DNA of 64,000 bases from positions 5,518,001 to 5,582,000 of the forward strand of contig OY725490.1 in the NCBI GenBank assembly GCA_963281255.1, written 5' to 3'. The number at the start of each line of letters is the position of its first letter. The first letter of the stretch is position 1. Both the position numbers and the translations under genes were made by a program. Positions 31,155-43,937 of the stretch are shown piece after piece. The notes beneath the pieces were generated by a model. It was not told the DNA's origin and searched no databases. It saw only the letters and a program-made list of their open reading frames with translations. The DNA comes from Aphrocallistes beatrix (Eukaryota > Porifera > Hexactinellida > Sceptrulophora > Aphrocallistidae).

Positions 31155-34142
31155 ATGGCTTCTGCACTAAGTTTACTTGAGATTGAAATTAAAATTATTG
31201 AAAACAGTTTACGTCGCCAAAGAGTTTTTAGGGATCGACTAAACCCAATGGAGGAATATTCTGACTTCGATTTTATCGCTAGATACAGAATAACGAAATA
31301 TATGTTTGTAAACCTCTTGAACAAAATTTCCATCAAACTTTATCGATCTACTGCTCGTTCCCACTCAATTGCTCCAGCAACACAACTAGCTGGAGCTCTG
31401 CAGTTCTTAGCTACTGGAACGTTCCAGACAGTTATCGCATCCGCACATGGAATCTCGCAAACGTCTGTATCGAGATGCGTAACTGCTGTGACTAAAGCGT
31501 TAACCAGCATAGCTCCAGCATATATCAAATTTCCGAATACAACTCGACAAAGGGTCATTCAAGAATATTTCTTAAAAAATTACAAGTTTCCACTAGTTCT
31601 AGGATGTTTTGATGGCTCCCATGTTCCCATCCTTGCACCATCAACGAATGAGGATATCTATGATAAGGATACCGCCCGTGAAAAATCCATAGGTTTGGCT
31701 TACAGCATATATCAAGAATAGAGATATATAAGATGTTAAGCGTGGGCAGGTAGTGCAATTAAAAAATATTGAGACATGCAAAACAGTTTTTGGCTCGCAT
31801 TTCTAGTTTTTGAGTTACAGCGTCTCAAAGTCGTTTTTTTCCGTTTTTCCCTAGCACATCTTAATGGTAAGCCCTCCTGCACTCTGTGATTTTTTTAAAG
31901 CACATGTTTGGATCAAATGCTTCGAAAATTTATTCATAGATAGTCTATCATATTTGCCACTTCATAGGACCAAAAGAAAGTTAAAATTTTAAAAATTGTA
32001 AATTTTATAGGTGTCCGAATAAAAAGGGCAAAAAAACGGCGAAAAAAGCCAGATTTTCTTTGCAAATCAGCAATAAAATCACAAATTTATAAAATATCAA
32101 AAATTGAGTGGTCCTACGCTCATCGCCTAATGATATGGAACAACTCCTGAAATTTTCAAACCTCTATCTCAAAGCAATTTTGAGTTAAAATTTTTGAAAG
32201 ACGGTCAATTTTGGAATTTTAAAGTCCCGAGATATAGGGATTTGAAGTTTTGATGGTAAGAACGATGTAAAATGAGCTATTAACGAAAAATAAAAGCATC
32301 CATGGACATTTAATCGCGTGTATACTAATGAATTAGATGTATTCTAACAGATTTTGGTGAAAATAGCAAAATTATACTGAAAATTCACAAATTACCATGA
32401 GGCCCCTAACCCCGAATATTTTGAACCAATTAGGGAATGTAAATCATATTCCTAGCAGTACAATGTATAATTCATCGGTTTAGAATGAATAAAGAGCTAC
32501 CAAAAAGTATATTAGGAAGTTAGAGCGAGAGTCTACGACTTTTAGTTTTCAAGTTAGGATTTTCGTAAAATGCTACGTCATCACGTGATAAAAATTTGAA
32601 ACTTAGCATTCCATTCCATGTAGTACATTTATTATTTAAGAATCAGATATATACCGTCTTGAAAAGTATATTAGGAATTGAGAGTTAACAATTTTGGTGT
32701 ATATTTCCCGAGATATGGAGGAATATGTTTTTGGACCATAAATGGGGGAGCTTTGACCGAAATTTGGAGATAAATGCTTTGAACTTCCAAAATAATCTTG
32801 TTGGGTGCTTCAAAGTTTCTGTATACATTGCTAGTGACTATTGCATTGTTTTTTGAGTATAATAGCTACTTTGGGAACTTATTTCATGACAAGATTCACC
32901 ATTTTCTAATATATTCAAAGTTCTCCATAGAATTTGTATTACAACAAAAACGATGATTACTCAAGAAATATTTACTTTTTGACAAAGAGATGTTTGAGGA
33001 ACCTATATATTATCATATATATCCTTTCATTTAAGATTATTATTGATTATATATCTTCAATAGTTTTTAAGCATTGACATCGAGCACTTTGGGGGCCATA
33101 GAGTGGTTTGATGTCCGAACTTTACCTACAATATACTATAACTTACGAACTAATGGTCCGATCTGATTAAACTTTTTTTTAAAATGTTCAGAATTTTTTT
33201 CTATACACAATTGCTAATATCACAACGGCCATTTCCCGAGCATTTTAGAAATGAAGTCCCTCATAAAGATATTTTTGATTGGATTTCAGGTGCCTCTTTT
33301 TCTAAATTCATCTGTTTTATAATATTTGAAGGGGCCAAAACCATTTTGAGGTTCGTATAATTGAAAAAATATCAGATAAGTTAGAAAATAATTGATGAAT
33401 GCGCCGCAAAATCACGAATAACTTTCCGATTTTTAGTACGCCTGAGCTTTAGGTGCCCAGTTCTAGAATATCAAAATAAATACCGTCCAACAAGTACGAT
33501 TAGATGGTAGACTACTCAATAATCCGATGGAATTGACAATAAAAATTCCACAATTTTTTTAAATGTTTTGCGATGTTTTTCGAGGGCGGTATCCTTAACC
33601 GAAAGGGATTTAACTCTATAAACATCCAAGCAATTTGTGACCATGAATTTCGCTTCATCAATGCTGTTGTCAAATGGCCCGGCTGTAGTCATGATGCTTT
33701 TATTTGGCGTCAATCAGGCATCAACCGGGAGATAACAAGTTGTGGGATTGAAACTGTCCATGGGTGGTTCTTGGGTGATAGTGCGCATGGATTACGTCCT
33801 TATTTAATGACTCCTATAACTTCTCCAGGTACACCTGGGCAAAGAAGGTATAATCGGGCTTTCCTTAAAGTTCATCAAACAATTGAGTGTACATTCGGTA
33901 TTTGGAAGAGTCGTTGGAGTTCCATGGATAAAACAGGAGGGACTCTCTGTTATAGTCCTGAAAAATGTTGTAAAATAATCATTGCTACTATGGTGCTGCA
34001 TAACATGTGTATCGACCATGGCCTCCTGATCGAACTCGAAACATCAATGGATGAACCCACTCCTGGCATTGATTATCTGCAGGAACCTTCAGAAAACGGT
34101 ATCCTAATGAGGGAAACTATAGTAACTGAATTTTTCCAGTAA
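31155..34142 (+). pseudogene. Harbinger DDE transposase, split by an insertion
   Basis: The first part (31155-31666) has an N-terminal helical segment, then GALQFLATGTFQ and VLGCFDGSHVPI (first catalytic Asp). The second part (33599-34142) starts RKGFNSINIQAIC and continues WPGCSHDAFIW (second Asp), FLGDSAHGL, HQTIECTFGIWKSRW (catalytic Glu) and a C-terminus ending TEFFQ and a stop. Removing the insert at 31667-33594 plus one target copy rejoins an open frame across the break, so the gene was intact when hit. DDE_Tnp_4 family nuclease; normally works with the Myb-like partner encoded at 34389-35054. Confidence 0.9.
31667..33594 (-). mobile_element. GGATACCGCCC family, TTAA element, copy B
   Basis: A 1928-base element inside the Harbinger transposase, with ends GGATACCGCCCGTGAAAAAT and GAGGGCGGTATCC. 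The right flank is TTAA (33595-33598) and the left flank ATAA (31663-31666), one base from a perfect duplication. Opposite orientation to copy A. Non-coding. Confidence 0.9.
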
Positions 34143-34388
34143 ATTATGCTTTATCATTGCATGTCAAATTTATGTTTATTTTATTTCACTTTACATTGTA
34201 TTGAATTCCAATTAGCCTTTCTTAATACAATTTAATATGCAGTTGAAGCTGCTTCGTCGGAACACTTTCAGAGTACGGTGGGTCTCGATTATCCGATATG
34301 ATGTCCCGATTCACGATGATTTTTAATTTAATGAAATTATTTTCGACAATTTTATCCTGATTGCTGCTTCACTGTTTCAACATCATAA

Positions 34389-35054
34389 CTAGTTATTTGA
34401 AATCATCACGATTACAAAGTGAACATGAGTAGTGAACATAAATAGTGAACATAAATAGTACCGATAATCACTGGAACTTGGAGGATAGAAAGGTCCTGAA
34501 GGGAAACTCTTAGGGTAGGATGGCGGAGCAAATGCTCCTGCGAATGGATGCATATGATGCTGTGTCAAGGCAGATAACATCGCTTTTTGGTTTGCGATCA
34601 TCTCTGGTAGATTCTGCAACATATCTCCTATTCTCTGCATATGCGATTCAATTCTCTCTAAACTTGACTCTATTCTTTTGACTACAGCCAACTTCTCTTC
34701 TTTCTTCTCTAACAAAATCTGTTTAGTATTTGTCAGTTGCATATCTGCAGTTGCGCCAGATAGTGGGTAAGAAAACTTTCTTTTTCGACTGGGTAGTCCC
34801 GCCAGGTTAGGTTGCTCATCATCCGTTGAAAACAGAGGGCTTGTGACCATTTGATCAGAATCATAAGACACTTGGGAGTGAGTAGGTTCATTCGTGATGT
34901 CTACCCCAGAAGCGATGCCCTCAAATAATTGTTTCCCTTTGATGCTTTGGATTTTCTCATCCAGTGGAGTTAGCTCACTTCCAGGGGGACCTCCGCCAGT
35001 TTTTTTCATCGAAGCAATCCTATCGGCAATTAGTGGTTTATGCTTTTGATTTTT
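34389..35054 (-). pseudogene. Harbinger Myb/SANT-like accessory protein, C-terminal part
   Basis: An open frame from ATG 35009 to the stop at 34389 begins MKKTGGGPP and continues LTPLDEKIQSI, the conserved box that follows the SANT domain in Harbinger DNA-binding partners. A coiled region (VVKRIESSLERIESHMQRI) and a Pro-rich stretch follow. The frame stays open upstream to 35054 (HKPLIADRIAS), where an AG at a pyrimidine-poor site could be a splice acceptor. No SANT domain is evident upstream, so the 5' exon is lost or unrecognised. The partner normally delivers the transposase to the ends. Confidence 0.65.
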
Positions 35055-35594
35055 CTGCCATTAGTTTCAGTATTTCTTATTCCGTGAGATATTTCGAATT
35101 TATTTTGTTCTTGTTTCCAGCAGTAGTTTATATAGTAGTTTGTTTTCAAATGTTTGTTCTGGAAAACGTTTGTATAATAATTATTCATATTCTATAGTAG
35201 TTATTCGCCAACTTCCATTTAAATCATTTTAATACGTCATGGATATATTTAGACAATTAGATTCTTTACGCATCTCAATCACTCTTCGAGAACATTTGTA
35301 TACTAATAATATTCTAGCAGTTATTCGCCAACTTTCATTTTAATACCACAATTATAGAACTGACAAAACACCCCTAGCGCGTCAATGATTCATACAACAG
35401 AAATAAATCAAACTACCTTCAAGCTTTTATACTAATTTATAGACCGAAACACGATTTACAAAGATTTTAAGAGTTAAGTCAACCCCAGACATGACTAAAG
35501 ATAAAAACTAAATATTTGCTTAAGTATAAGCAAATACTTAGTTTTTGCTTAAGGTTAGGAAAACTTAAGTTTAGAAGTTTAGTGAATAAGCCCC

Positions 35595-35835
35595 ATGTCA
35601 TTAAAAAATAACCAAATAAGTTAAAAACTAATTGGTAAATGCGTCAAAAACTTCAAATAATTTTTCTGTTTTTAGTAACGCTAAACTTTAGGGGGTTAAC
35701 TCATAAAAATCAAAATAAATACCGTCCAACTAGTGCTATCAAGTGGTAGACCGCTCAGTAATACAATGAAATTAGCAATAAAAAAAATTTGCCGTTTTTT
35801 TTACGCCAGGCAAGGTTTTTGGCGTGCGGTATCCT
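35595..35835 (-). mobile_element. GGATACCGCCC-family fragment (right of Harbinger), with terminus
   Basis: Continues 30687-30870. It contains AATAAGTTAAAAACTAATTGG and TACCGTCCAACTAGTGC and ends GTGCGGTATCC followed by TTAA (35836-35839). Closest to subfamily copy E2 (38767-40705). Confidence 0.75.
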
Positions 35836-35852
35836 TAACCATGCAGAATAGG

Positions 35853-36435
35853 CATTAAAGATGTATTACCACTATATATAAACATGGTATAAAAGTACAT
35901 ATATCCGTTGGAAAAATTAGGATTAGTCATCATATCATTGCGCAACAGGTCATTCTAAGGACATTTTTAGCGATTTTCTAAGCTGTTTTAACCCTATTTC
36001 TAAATGCTATTAAAGTGTGATTTTTGTGTAGAACCAAGATTAGTACGAGTGATTTGAAAAATTTAGAATTTTTCATTAGAATGTTGTTACATTCCTGCGT
36101 TGCTATGGTAAATCATTTTGGTCAGTTTGGGCCATTACGTGCAAACTGTAGTAACTAGATCTTCAAATTTGATCGTGTTTGATAGGCAATTGTCTACTCC
36201 CTATTAGGTGATAATACAACTTGAACTTCTAAATTCAACGAGTTTTAAGTTATGGGTTGATTTTAAGAATGTCAAATACAATCAAATTTGAAGACCTATT
36301 GCGGACAGTTTGCTGGATATGGCTCAAACTGATCAAAATGCTTTATCATAGCAACGTAGGAATGTTACAACATTCCAATAAAAATTCTAAATTTTTCATA
36401 TCAACTCGTACTAATCTTAGTTCTACACAAATATT
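35853..36435. repeat. Foldback element, copy 2 (right arm truncated)
   Basis: The left arm (TAAAGATGTATTACCACTATA to TTGGTCAGTTTGGGCC) and right arm (TGGCTCAAACTGATCAAAATG to ACTAATCTTAGTTCTACACA) are reverse complements around about 36200. The right arm stops about 180 bases short. Same family as 570-1642. Confidence 0.7.
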
Positions 36436-36539
36436 ATAGATTAAGGCCAGTACTGGGTGAATAGGTTTTCTTATGCTAGCTTATCCATTGTTATAACTCT
36501 TTTGATGCTACCCATAGTAGTTTTTATTTCGCCATATAA

Positions 36540-37139
36540 GGTTGCCCTTTCCTATAATAGCTAACTTTTGACTTTTTAAACCGATTCAATTAATTTTTTC
36601 AGTACAGAATAGTACAGAATCGCAGAGTTATCTGCAAAACTGCAATAATAATTGAAATATTGCAACAGACAAAAAATTTTTAAATAAGACTTGGTCATTT
36701 TACAAGGAATAAATCGGACACGATATGCTCACAATCCTTTAGAAACTTTTCAAATTCATTCATAAATCGATGATCTAACTAATGAACAGACAGATTTTTG
36801 AAATTTTGAATATTGTTAAAAATTCACACCAAACACTCGAGGAATTTTATTTTTAGTAATTTTGACACTATTTTTTTCATAATTCTCTTTTTATTCCTAA
36901 TATCAAAAGTCTGTCTGTTCATTATGTTCTACTCTTCGAGATCTATCAAAACCGTTGAGGTTTCGTCCCTCTTGTTTTAATTTACAAAAAGTTATCACCT
37001 TTATAATTGCTGAAAAAAAAGTCACAGAAAATAGAATTTTAAAAATATTTATATGAGTCCCTCAAATTCCATTATTTTAAACTGCATTGGAATATTAAAT
37101 AACATGCAAATATCTTTATTCGACAACTTATAGCAGTAC
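36540..37139. mobile_element. GGTTGG-family element, left half
   Basis: Starts GGTTGCCCTTTCCTATAATA and runs through the AACATGCAAATATC block to GCAGTAC, where a 1.9 kb element is inserted at TTAA (37140-37143). The left flank is ATAA, not TTAA. Confidence 0.7.
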
Positions 37140-38495
37140 TTAAGGATACCGCCCGTGAAAAATCCATAGGTTTGGCTTACAGCATATATCAAGAATAGAG
37201 ATATATAAGATGTTAGGCGTGGGCAGGTAGTGCAATTAAATAATATTGAGACATGCCAAACAGTTTTTGGTTCGCATTTCTAGTTTTTGAGTTAAAGCGT
37301 CTCAAAGTCGTTTTTTTTTCGTTTTTCCCTAGCACATCTTAATGGTAAGCCCGCCTCCGCTCTATGATTTTTTTACAACACATGTTTGGATTAAATGCTT
37401 CGAAAATTTATTCATATATAGTCTATAAAATTTGCAATCGCATAGAACCAAAAGAAAGTTAAAATAACCAAAATTGTTAATTTTATAGGAGTTTGAAAAA
37501 AATTGCCAAAAAACGGCAAAAAAGACCGATTTATTTGGAAATCAGCAATAAAATCACAAATTTATAAGATATCGAAAATCGAGTGGTCCTACGCTCATCG
37601 CCTAATGATATGGAACAACTCCTGCGATTTTCAAACATCTATTTCAAAGCAATTTTGAGTTAAATTTTTGAAAGACGGTCAATTTTGGAATTTTAAAGTC
37701 CCGAGATATAGGGATTTGAAGTTTTGATGTTAAGAACGATGTAAAATGAGCTATTAACGTTAAATAAAAGCCTCCATGGGCATTTAATCGCATGTATACT
37801 AATGAATTAGATGTATTCCAACCGATTTTGGTGAAAATAGTAAAATTATACTGAAAATTCACAAATTTCTTTGAGGCCTCTAACCCCGAATATTTTGAAC
37901 CAATTAGGGAATATAATTCATATTCCTAGCACTACAAAGTATAATTCCTCGGTTTAGAATGAATGAAGAGCAGTATATTAGGAAGTTAGAGCGAGAGTCT
38001 ACGACTTTTAGTTTTCAAGTTAGGATTTTCGAAAATTGCTACGTCATCACGTGATTAAAATTTAAAACTTAGCATTCCATGTAGTACACTTATTATTTAA
38101 GAATCAGATATACACCGTCTTGAAAAGTATACAGGGTGGCTCATAACCCATTTATATATTTAAAATACACTGGTCCTGCTTGCTATTTGCACTAGACTTG
38201 CATGTTTTGCTAATAATATGCTAGAAATAATCACTATTCTATATACCCTCCTTTCTTCTGAATTACAGCATTTAATCTACGAAGGAAGGCCTCTACTGCA
38301 GCACGCAGTGTTTCCTGAGGTATTTTATCCCATTCTCTCCTCAACGACGCCTTAAGAGAATCTATATTGGTGTGGGTTTTAGCACAAGCCTTTGTCTCCA
38401 AAATAGACCAGATCGAGTAATCCATTGGATTCAAATCGGGGCTGTAGGGGGTGCCATTCCTCCTTGTTAATAAAATCGGGGATATTCTCCTTTAA

Positions 38496-41400
38496 GGATA
38501 CCGCCCCTCGAAAAACATCGCAAAACATTAAAAAAAATTGTGGAATTTTTTATTGTCAATTCCATCGGATTATTGAGTAGTCTACCATCTAATCGTACTT
38601 GTTGGACGGTATTTATTTTGATATTCTAGAACTGGGCACCTAAAGCTCAGGCGTACTAAAAATCGGAAAGTTATTCGTGATTTTGCGGCGCATTCATCAA
38701 TTATTTTCTAACTTATCTGATATTTTTTCAATTATACGAACCTCAAAATGGTTTTGGCCCCTTTAAGGATACCGCCCTCGAAAAATCTTGCCTGGCGTAA
38801 AAAAAAACAGCAAAATGTTTTATTGCTAATTTCATTGTATTACTGATCGGTCTACCATCTGATAGCACTATTTGGACGGCATTTTCTTTTCTTTTTTGCG
38901 AAATAACCCCTAAAGTTTAGCGTTAATAAAAAATGAAAAATTATTAGAGGATTTTAACTCATTTACCAATTAGTTTTTAACTTATTTGATATTTTTTTAA
39001 TGATATGAACCTTAACATTGTTTTAGCACCTTTGGAGATTATAAAACACAAAGATTTAAAAGAATGGGCAAATAAAATCCAAACAGAATAGCTCAATAAG
39101 GGAGTTCATTTATATAATCCTCGGGAAATCGCAAGTTTGATCTCAGATATTTAGCGATTCCTGGGTCAGAAATAAATTCTGATCGTTTCAAAAAAAAATT
39201 TGTTCAGATCCGACCATTTGTTCTTGAGATATCACATATTATAGGTAAAGTTCGGCCATAATATCCCTCTAAGGTCCCGAAAGAGGCTGATGTCATATCT
39301 TAAAAACTATTGTAGATATATAATATATAATATCCTTAAATAAAAGGATATATGCGAAAATATATAGGTTCCTCGACCATTCCTTTGTCAAAAAATAAAT
39401 AATTCTCGACTTATCATTGATTTAATTGTAATACAAATTCTATGGAGAACTTTGAATCTATTAGAAAATGGCGAATCTAATCATTCAATATGTGTCCAAA
39501 TTTAGCTATTATGCTAAATAGTGAATACAATTGCCGTTAATAATATGTATAGAACAATTGGAGAACTTTTGATAATTATTTTGAAAGTTCTGGCCTTGGA
39601 CCTCCCAGATTCGGTCAAAAACCCCCATTTAGGGTCCAAAAAGAGATATCTCTCTATCTTTATAAATACAAGTCCAAATTCTTAGTTCTCACTTCCTAAT
39701 ATACTTTTTATGAGTGTACATATATGATTCTTTGATAATAATTGCACTACACCCTATGGAATGTTAAGTTTTAAATTTTTGTCATTTGATGACGTAGCAT
39801 TTTTCGAAAATCCTAACTTCGAAACTAAAAGTCGTAGACTTTCGCTCTAACTTCCTAATATACTTTTTGGAAGCTTTTTATTCATTCTAAACTGATAGAT
39901 TATACTTCGCAATGCCAGGAATATGAAATATTATCTACAATTATCTCAAAATATTCGGAGTTAGGTGCCTCAAGGAAATTTGTGGATTTTCAGGGTACTT
40001 TTGCTATTTTTGGTAAATATTTGGCTTTAATATTCCTAAATCAGCAGTATGGATGCGAATAAATGTCTGTGGATGCTTATGTGCATTATTAATAACTCAT
40101 TTTACATTCTTCTTAACACCTAAACTTAAAATCTCTTTATCTCGGGACTTTAAAATTTCAAAATTGACCGTCTTTACAGAATTATTTCTCAAATTTGGTT
40201 TGAGATAGAAGTTTGAAAATTTCAAGAGTTGTTTCATATCATTAGGCGATGAACGTAGGACCACCATTTTTTGGATATATTCTAACTCGGTGATTTTATT
40301 CATGATTTCCCAAAAAAAACAGACATTTTTCCCCGTTTTTTGGCCCTTTTTTTTCGGACACCGATAAAATTTACAATATTTGTCATTTTAACTTTCTTCT
40401 GGTCCTATGAAGTTGCAAATATGGTAGACTATCTATGATTCGATTTTGGAAGCGTTTGATTCCTTGGTATGTTCTAAACAATTCATTGAGTGCCTAAATT
40501 TCTACCATTAAGATGTGCTAGCGGAAAATTTAAAAAACAGACTTTGAGACACTGTATCTCAAAATCTAGAAATTAGAATCAAAAACGGTTTGGATAGTGC
40601 CAGTATTTCTTGATGGAGATACCTCCCCACGCTTAACATCTCTTATAGCTCTACTTTCATCGTATGCTGTAATGCAAATCATATGTTTTTTCGAGGGCGG
40701 TATCCTTAAATATTATAAAACAGATGAATTTAGAAAAGGCACCTGAAATCCAATCAAAAATATCTTTATGAGGGACTTCATTTCTAAAATGTTCGGGAAA
40801 TGGCCGTTGTGATATTAGCAATTGTGTATAGAAAAAAATTCTGAACATTTAAAAAAAAGTTTGATCAGATCGGACCATTAGTTCGTAAGTTATAGTATAT
40901 TGTAGGTAAAGTTCGGACATCAAACCACTCTATGGCCCCCAAAGTGCTCGATGTCAATGCTTAAAAACTATTGAAGATATATAATCAATAATAATCTTAA
41001 ATGAAAGGATATATATGATAATATATAGGTTCCTCAAACATCTCTTTGTCAAAAAGTAAATATTTCTTGAGTAATCATCGTTTTTGTTGTAATACAAATT
41101 CTATGGAGAACTTTGAATATATTAGAAAATGGTGAATCTTGTCAAGAAATAAGTTCCCAAAGTAGCTATTATACTCAAAAAACAATGCAATAGTCACTAG
41201 CAATGTATACAGAAACTTTGAAGCACCCAACAAGATTATTTTGGAAGTTCAAAGCATTTATCTCCAAATTTCGGTCAAAGCCCTCGCATTTATGGTCCAA
41301 AAACATATTCCTCCATATCTCGGGAAATATACACCAAAATTCTTAACTCTCAATTCCTAATATACTTTTCAAGACGGTATATATCTGATTCTTAAATAAT

Positions 41401-42355
41401 AAATGTACTACATGGAATGGAATGCTAAGTTTCAAATTTTTATCACGTGATGACGTAGCATTTTTCGAAAATCCTAACTTGAAAACTAAAAGTCGTAGAC
41501 TCTCTCTCTAACTTCCTAATATACTGCTCTTCATTCATTCTAAACCGATGAATTATACTTTGTAGTGCTAGGAATATGAATTATATTCCCTAATTGGTTC
41601 AAAATATTCGGGGTTAGGGGCCTCATGGTAATTTGTGAATTTTCAGTATAATTTGCTATTTTCACCAAAATCTGTTGGAATACATCTAATTCATTAGTAT
41701 ACACGCGATTAAATGTCCATGGATGCTTTTATTTTTCGTTAATAGCTCATTTTACATCGTTCTTACCATCAAAACTTCAAATCCCTATATCTCGGGACTT
41801 TAAAATTCCAAAATTGACCGTCTTTCAAAAATTTTAACTCAAAATTGCTTTGAGATAGAGGTTTGAAAATTTCAGGAGTTGTTCCATATCATTAGGCGAT
41901 GAGCGTAGGACCACTCAATTTTTGATATTTTATAAATTTGTGATTTTATTGCTGATTTGCAAAGAAAATCTGGATTTTTTCGCCGTTTTTTTGCCCTTTT
42001 TATTCGGACACCGATAAAATTTACAATTTTTAAAATTTTAACTTTCTTTTGGTCCTATGAAGTGGCAAGTATGATAGACTATCTATGAATAAATTTTCGA
42101 AGCATTTGATCCAAACATGTGCTTTAAAAAAATCACAGAGTGCAGGAGGGCTTACCATTAAGATGTGCTAGGGAAAAACGGAAAAAAACGACTTTGAGAC
42201 GCTGTAACTCAAAAACTAGAAATGCGAGCCAAAAACTGTTTTGCATGTCTCAATATTTTTTAATTGCACTACCTGCCCACGCTTAACATCTTATATATCT
42301 CTATTCTTGATATATGCTGTAAGCCAAACCTATGGATTTTTCACGGGCGGTATCC
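38496..42355 (+). mobile_element. GGATACCGCCC family, copy E1, inside the transposase
   Basis: Starts GGATACCGCCCCTCGAAAAA and ends CACGGGCGGTATCC, with exact TTAA at 38492-38495 and 42356-42359. Net length without nested copy E2 is about 1917 bases. Its insertion disables the mariner transposase. Confidence 0.9.
38767..40705 (+). mobile_element. GGATACCGCCC family, copy E2, innermost level
   Basis: 1939 bases, ends GGATACCGCCCTCGAAAAAT and TTCGAGGGCGGTATCC, with TTAA at 38763-38766 and 40706-40709. The uninterrupted target (GGCCCCTTTAAATATTAT) is seen near 47702. E2 is visibly diverged from E1, B and F and matches the fragments at 30687 and 35595, so it represents a second subfamily. Confidence 0.9.
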
Positions 42356-43937
42356 TTAACCATGCCTGGGTGAGTTTCGAGGTGTGGGCAGGTGCACCAT
42401 CCTGTTGAAATAAAAAAGACTCCCCAGAGAACATGGACTGGCTTAGATCTTTCAGTACAGGCTCTAATATAAGCTCGCGATACGAGATTGAATTGATTTT
42501 AGCTCCTGGTGGAACAAAAACCAGGGATGTCCGACCAATGCCCGAAAGCCCAGCCCAAACTATGACAGAGAGTGGTTTCTGAACTCTCGCAACGTATTGC
42601 AACTCTTCTGGGATTGAATGAGCACTAGATGATATTATTCTGTCATTTTGAGCATTCCTAGCTTCTATCGTGAATAATTTCTCGTCTGAAAAAAGAATGT
42701 TGTTCATTCCATGAATAGCGTGCCGCTTTAACAGACCCTTGCTCTTAACCAGTCTCTTTACCTTGATCTTGTCAGTAAGGAAGTGCATCTTCTTCCTTTT
42801 GAATGATTTCATTCCTAAATGATCCCTAACGATATACTTTGAACAGATCGGCGAGATATTTTAATGACTGATGCCATTTTACGCATAGATCGCCGGGGAT
42901 TTCTTCGAATTTGTTCCCGCACCGTCTTGCGCACCTTTGGGGTCACAACAGTACACGGACGTCCACTCCTGGCTCAATCCTCAACATTTCCAGTCTCCAG
43001 ATATCTCTTAATGGCCCTAACAACAAATATTCTTCTTCCCCTGGGCATTTTGAGCATTTTGGAAATTTCCTTCGGTTTATACTCCGCTTGAAATAATCCA
43101 ACTACAGCACATCGATCACGCTCCATTAGCTACACAATACTAAAATGAAATTTTATGTGAAAATTACTAATGAAAAACTGATGTTGAATATCTAGTAATA
43201 AAATAAATTTAATTAACTGTCCTATTATCCAAATTAAAAATAATTAATGGGTATGAAAAAATGTCACAGAACTTATGAGCCACCCTGTATTAGGAATTGA
43301 GAGCTAAGAATTTGAGTGTATATTTCTCGAGATATGGAGGAATCTGTTTTTGGACCATAAATAGGGGACTTTGCCCGAATTTTGGAGATAAATGCTTTGA
43401 ACTTCCAAAATAATCATGTTGAGTGCTTCAAAATTTCTGTATACATTGCTAGTGACTATTGCATTGTTTTTTGAGTATAATAGCTACTTTTGGGAACTTA
43501 TTTCACGACAAGATTCGCCATTTTCTAATGTATTCAAAGTTCTCCATAGAATTTGTATTACAATAAAATCGATGATAAGTCAAGAAATATTTACTTTTTG
43601 ACAAAGAGATGTTTGAGGACCTATATATTATCATATATATCCTTTCATTTAAGATTATAATAGATTATATATCTTCAATAGTTTTTAAGCATTGACATCG
43701 AGCACTTTCGGGGACATAGATAGGTTTGATGTCCGAACTTTACCTACAATATACTACAAGTATAACTTACGAACTAATGGTCGGATCTAAACAAATTTTT
43801 TAAAAACTGTTCAGAATTCTTTTCTACACACAATAGCTAATATCACAACGGCCATTTCCCGTGATTGGATTTTAAGTGCCTCTTTTTCTAAATTCATCTG
43901 TTTTATAATATTTAAAAGGGCCAAAACCATTTTGAGG

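Larger units (their letters stand above)
30871..35594. mobile_element. PIF/Harbinger transposon, two genes, interrupted
   Basis: Ends GGTCCTTATTCACTAA (30871-30886) and, in complement, GGGGCTTATTCACTAA (35579-35594). Subterminal regions are full of GCTTAA/CTTAAG and AATACTTAG words (30890-31020 and 35500-35580), likely transposase binding sites. It holds a transposase gene on the plus strand and a Myb-like accessory gene on the minus strand, the standard Harbinger arrangement. A 1.93 kb TTAA element interrupts the transposase. Without it the transposon is about 2.8 kb. The expected 3-base target duplication is not visible. Confidence 0.8.
38234..43126 (-). pseudogene. mariner transposase, DD37D spacing, split by insertion
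   Basis: ATG at 43126 begins MERDRCAVVGLF, with an HTH (PKEISKMLKMPRG), then SGRPRTV after an in-frame stop. From about 42810 the frame gives NILFSDEKLFTIEA (first Asp) and FQQDGAPAHTSKL (second Asp). The gene is cut at 42356-42359 (TTAA) and resumes at 38495 with ENIPDF, then SPDLNPMDYSIW (third Asp) and a C-terminus ending KKGGYIE at 38234. Counting across the break I get 37 residues between the second and third Asp, the DD37D signature of maT-type elements. One stop and two frameshifts add to the insertion. Confidence 0.85.
38132..43287 (-). mobile_element. mariner/maT-like element, interrupted
   Basis: Ends CAGGGTGGCTCATAACCCAT and, in complement, CAGGGTGGCTCATAAGTTCT, flanked by TA (38130-38131 and 43288-43289). 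Copy B shows the empty target (AAAAGTATATTAGGAATTG). Without the nested insert the element is about 1.3 kb, full length for the superfamily. It carries one transposase gene on the minus strand. Confidence 0.9.
37144..43937 (-). mobile_element. GGATACCGCCC family, copy D (outermost of a four-level nest)
   Basis: Starts GGATACCGCCCGTGAAAAAT after TTAA. It is interrupted at a TA by a mariner element (38132-43287) and resumes with TTAGGAATTGAGAGCTAAG at 43290. It is truncated at about 43937, where a LINE begins, so the other terminus is missing. Non-coding. Confidence 0.8.

Noticed and set aside
34964..35197. Plus-strand hydrophobic frame opposite the Harbinger Myb-like gene
   Set aside because: It overlaps the conserved TGGGPP-encoding segment in antisense and lacks any recognisable domain.
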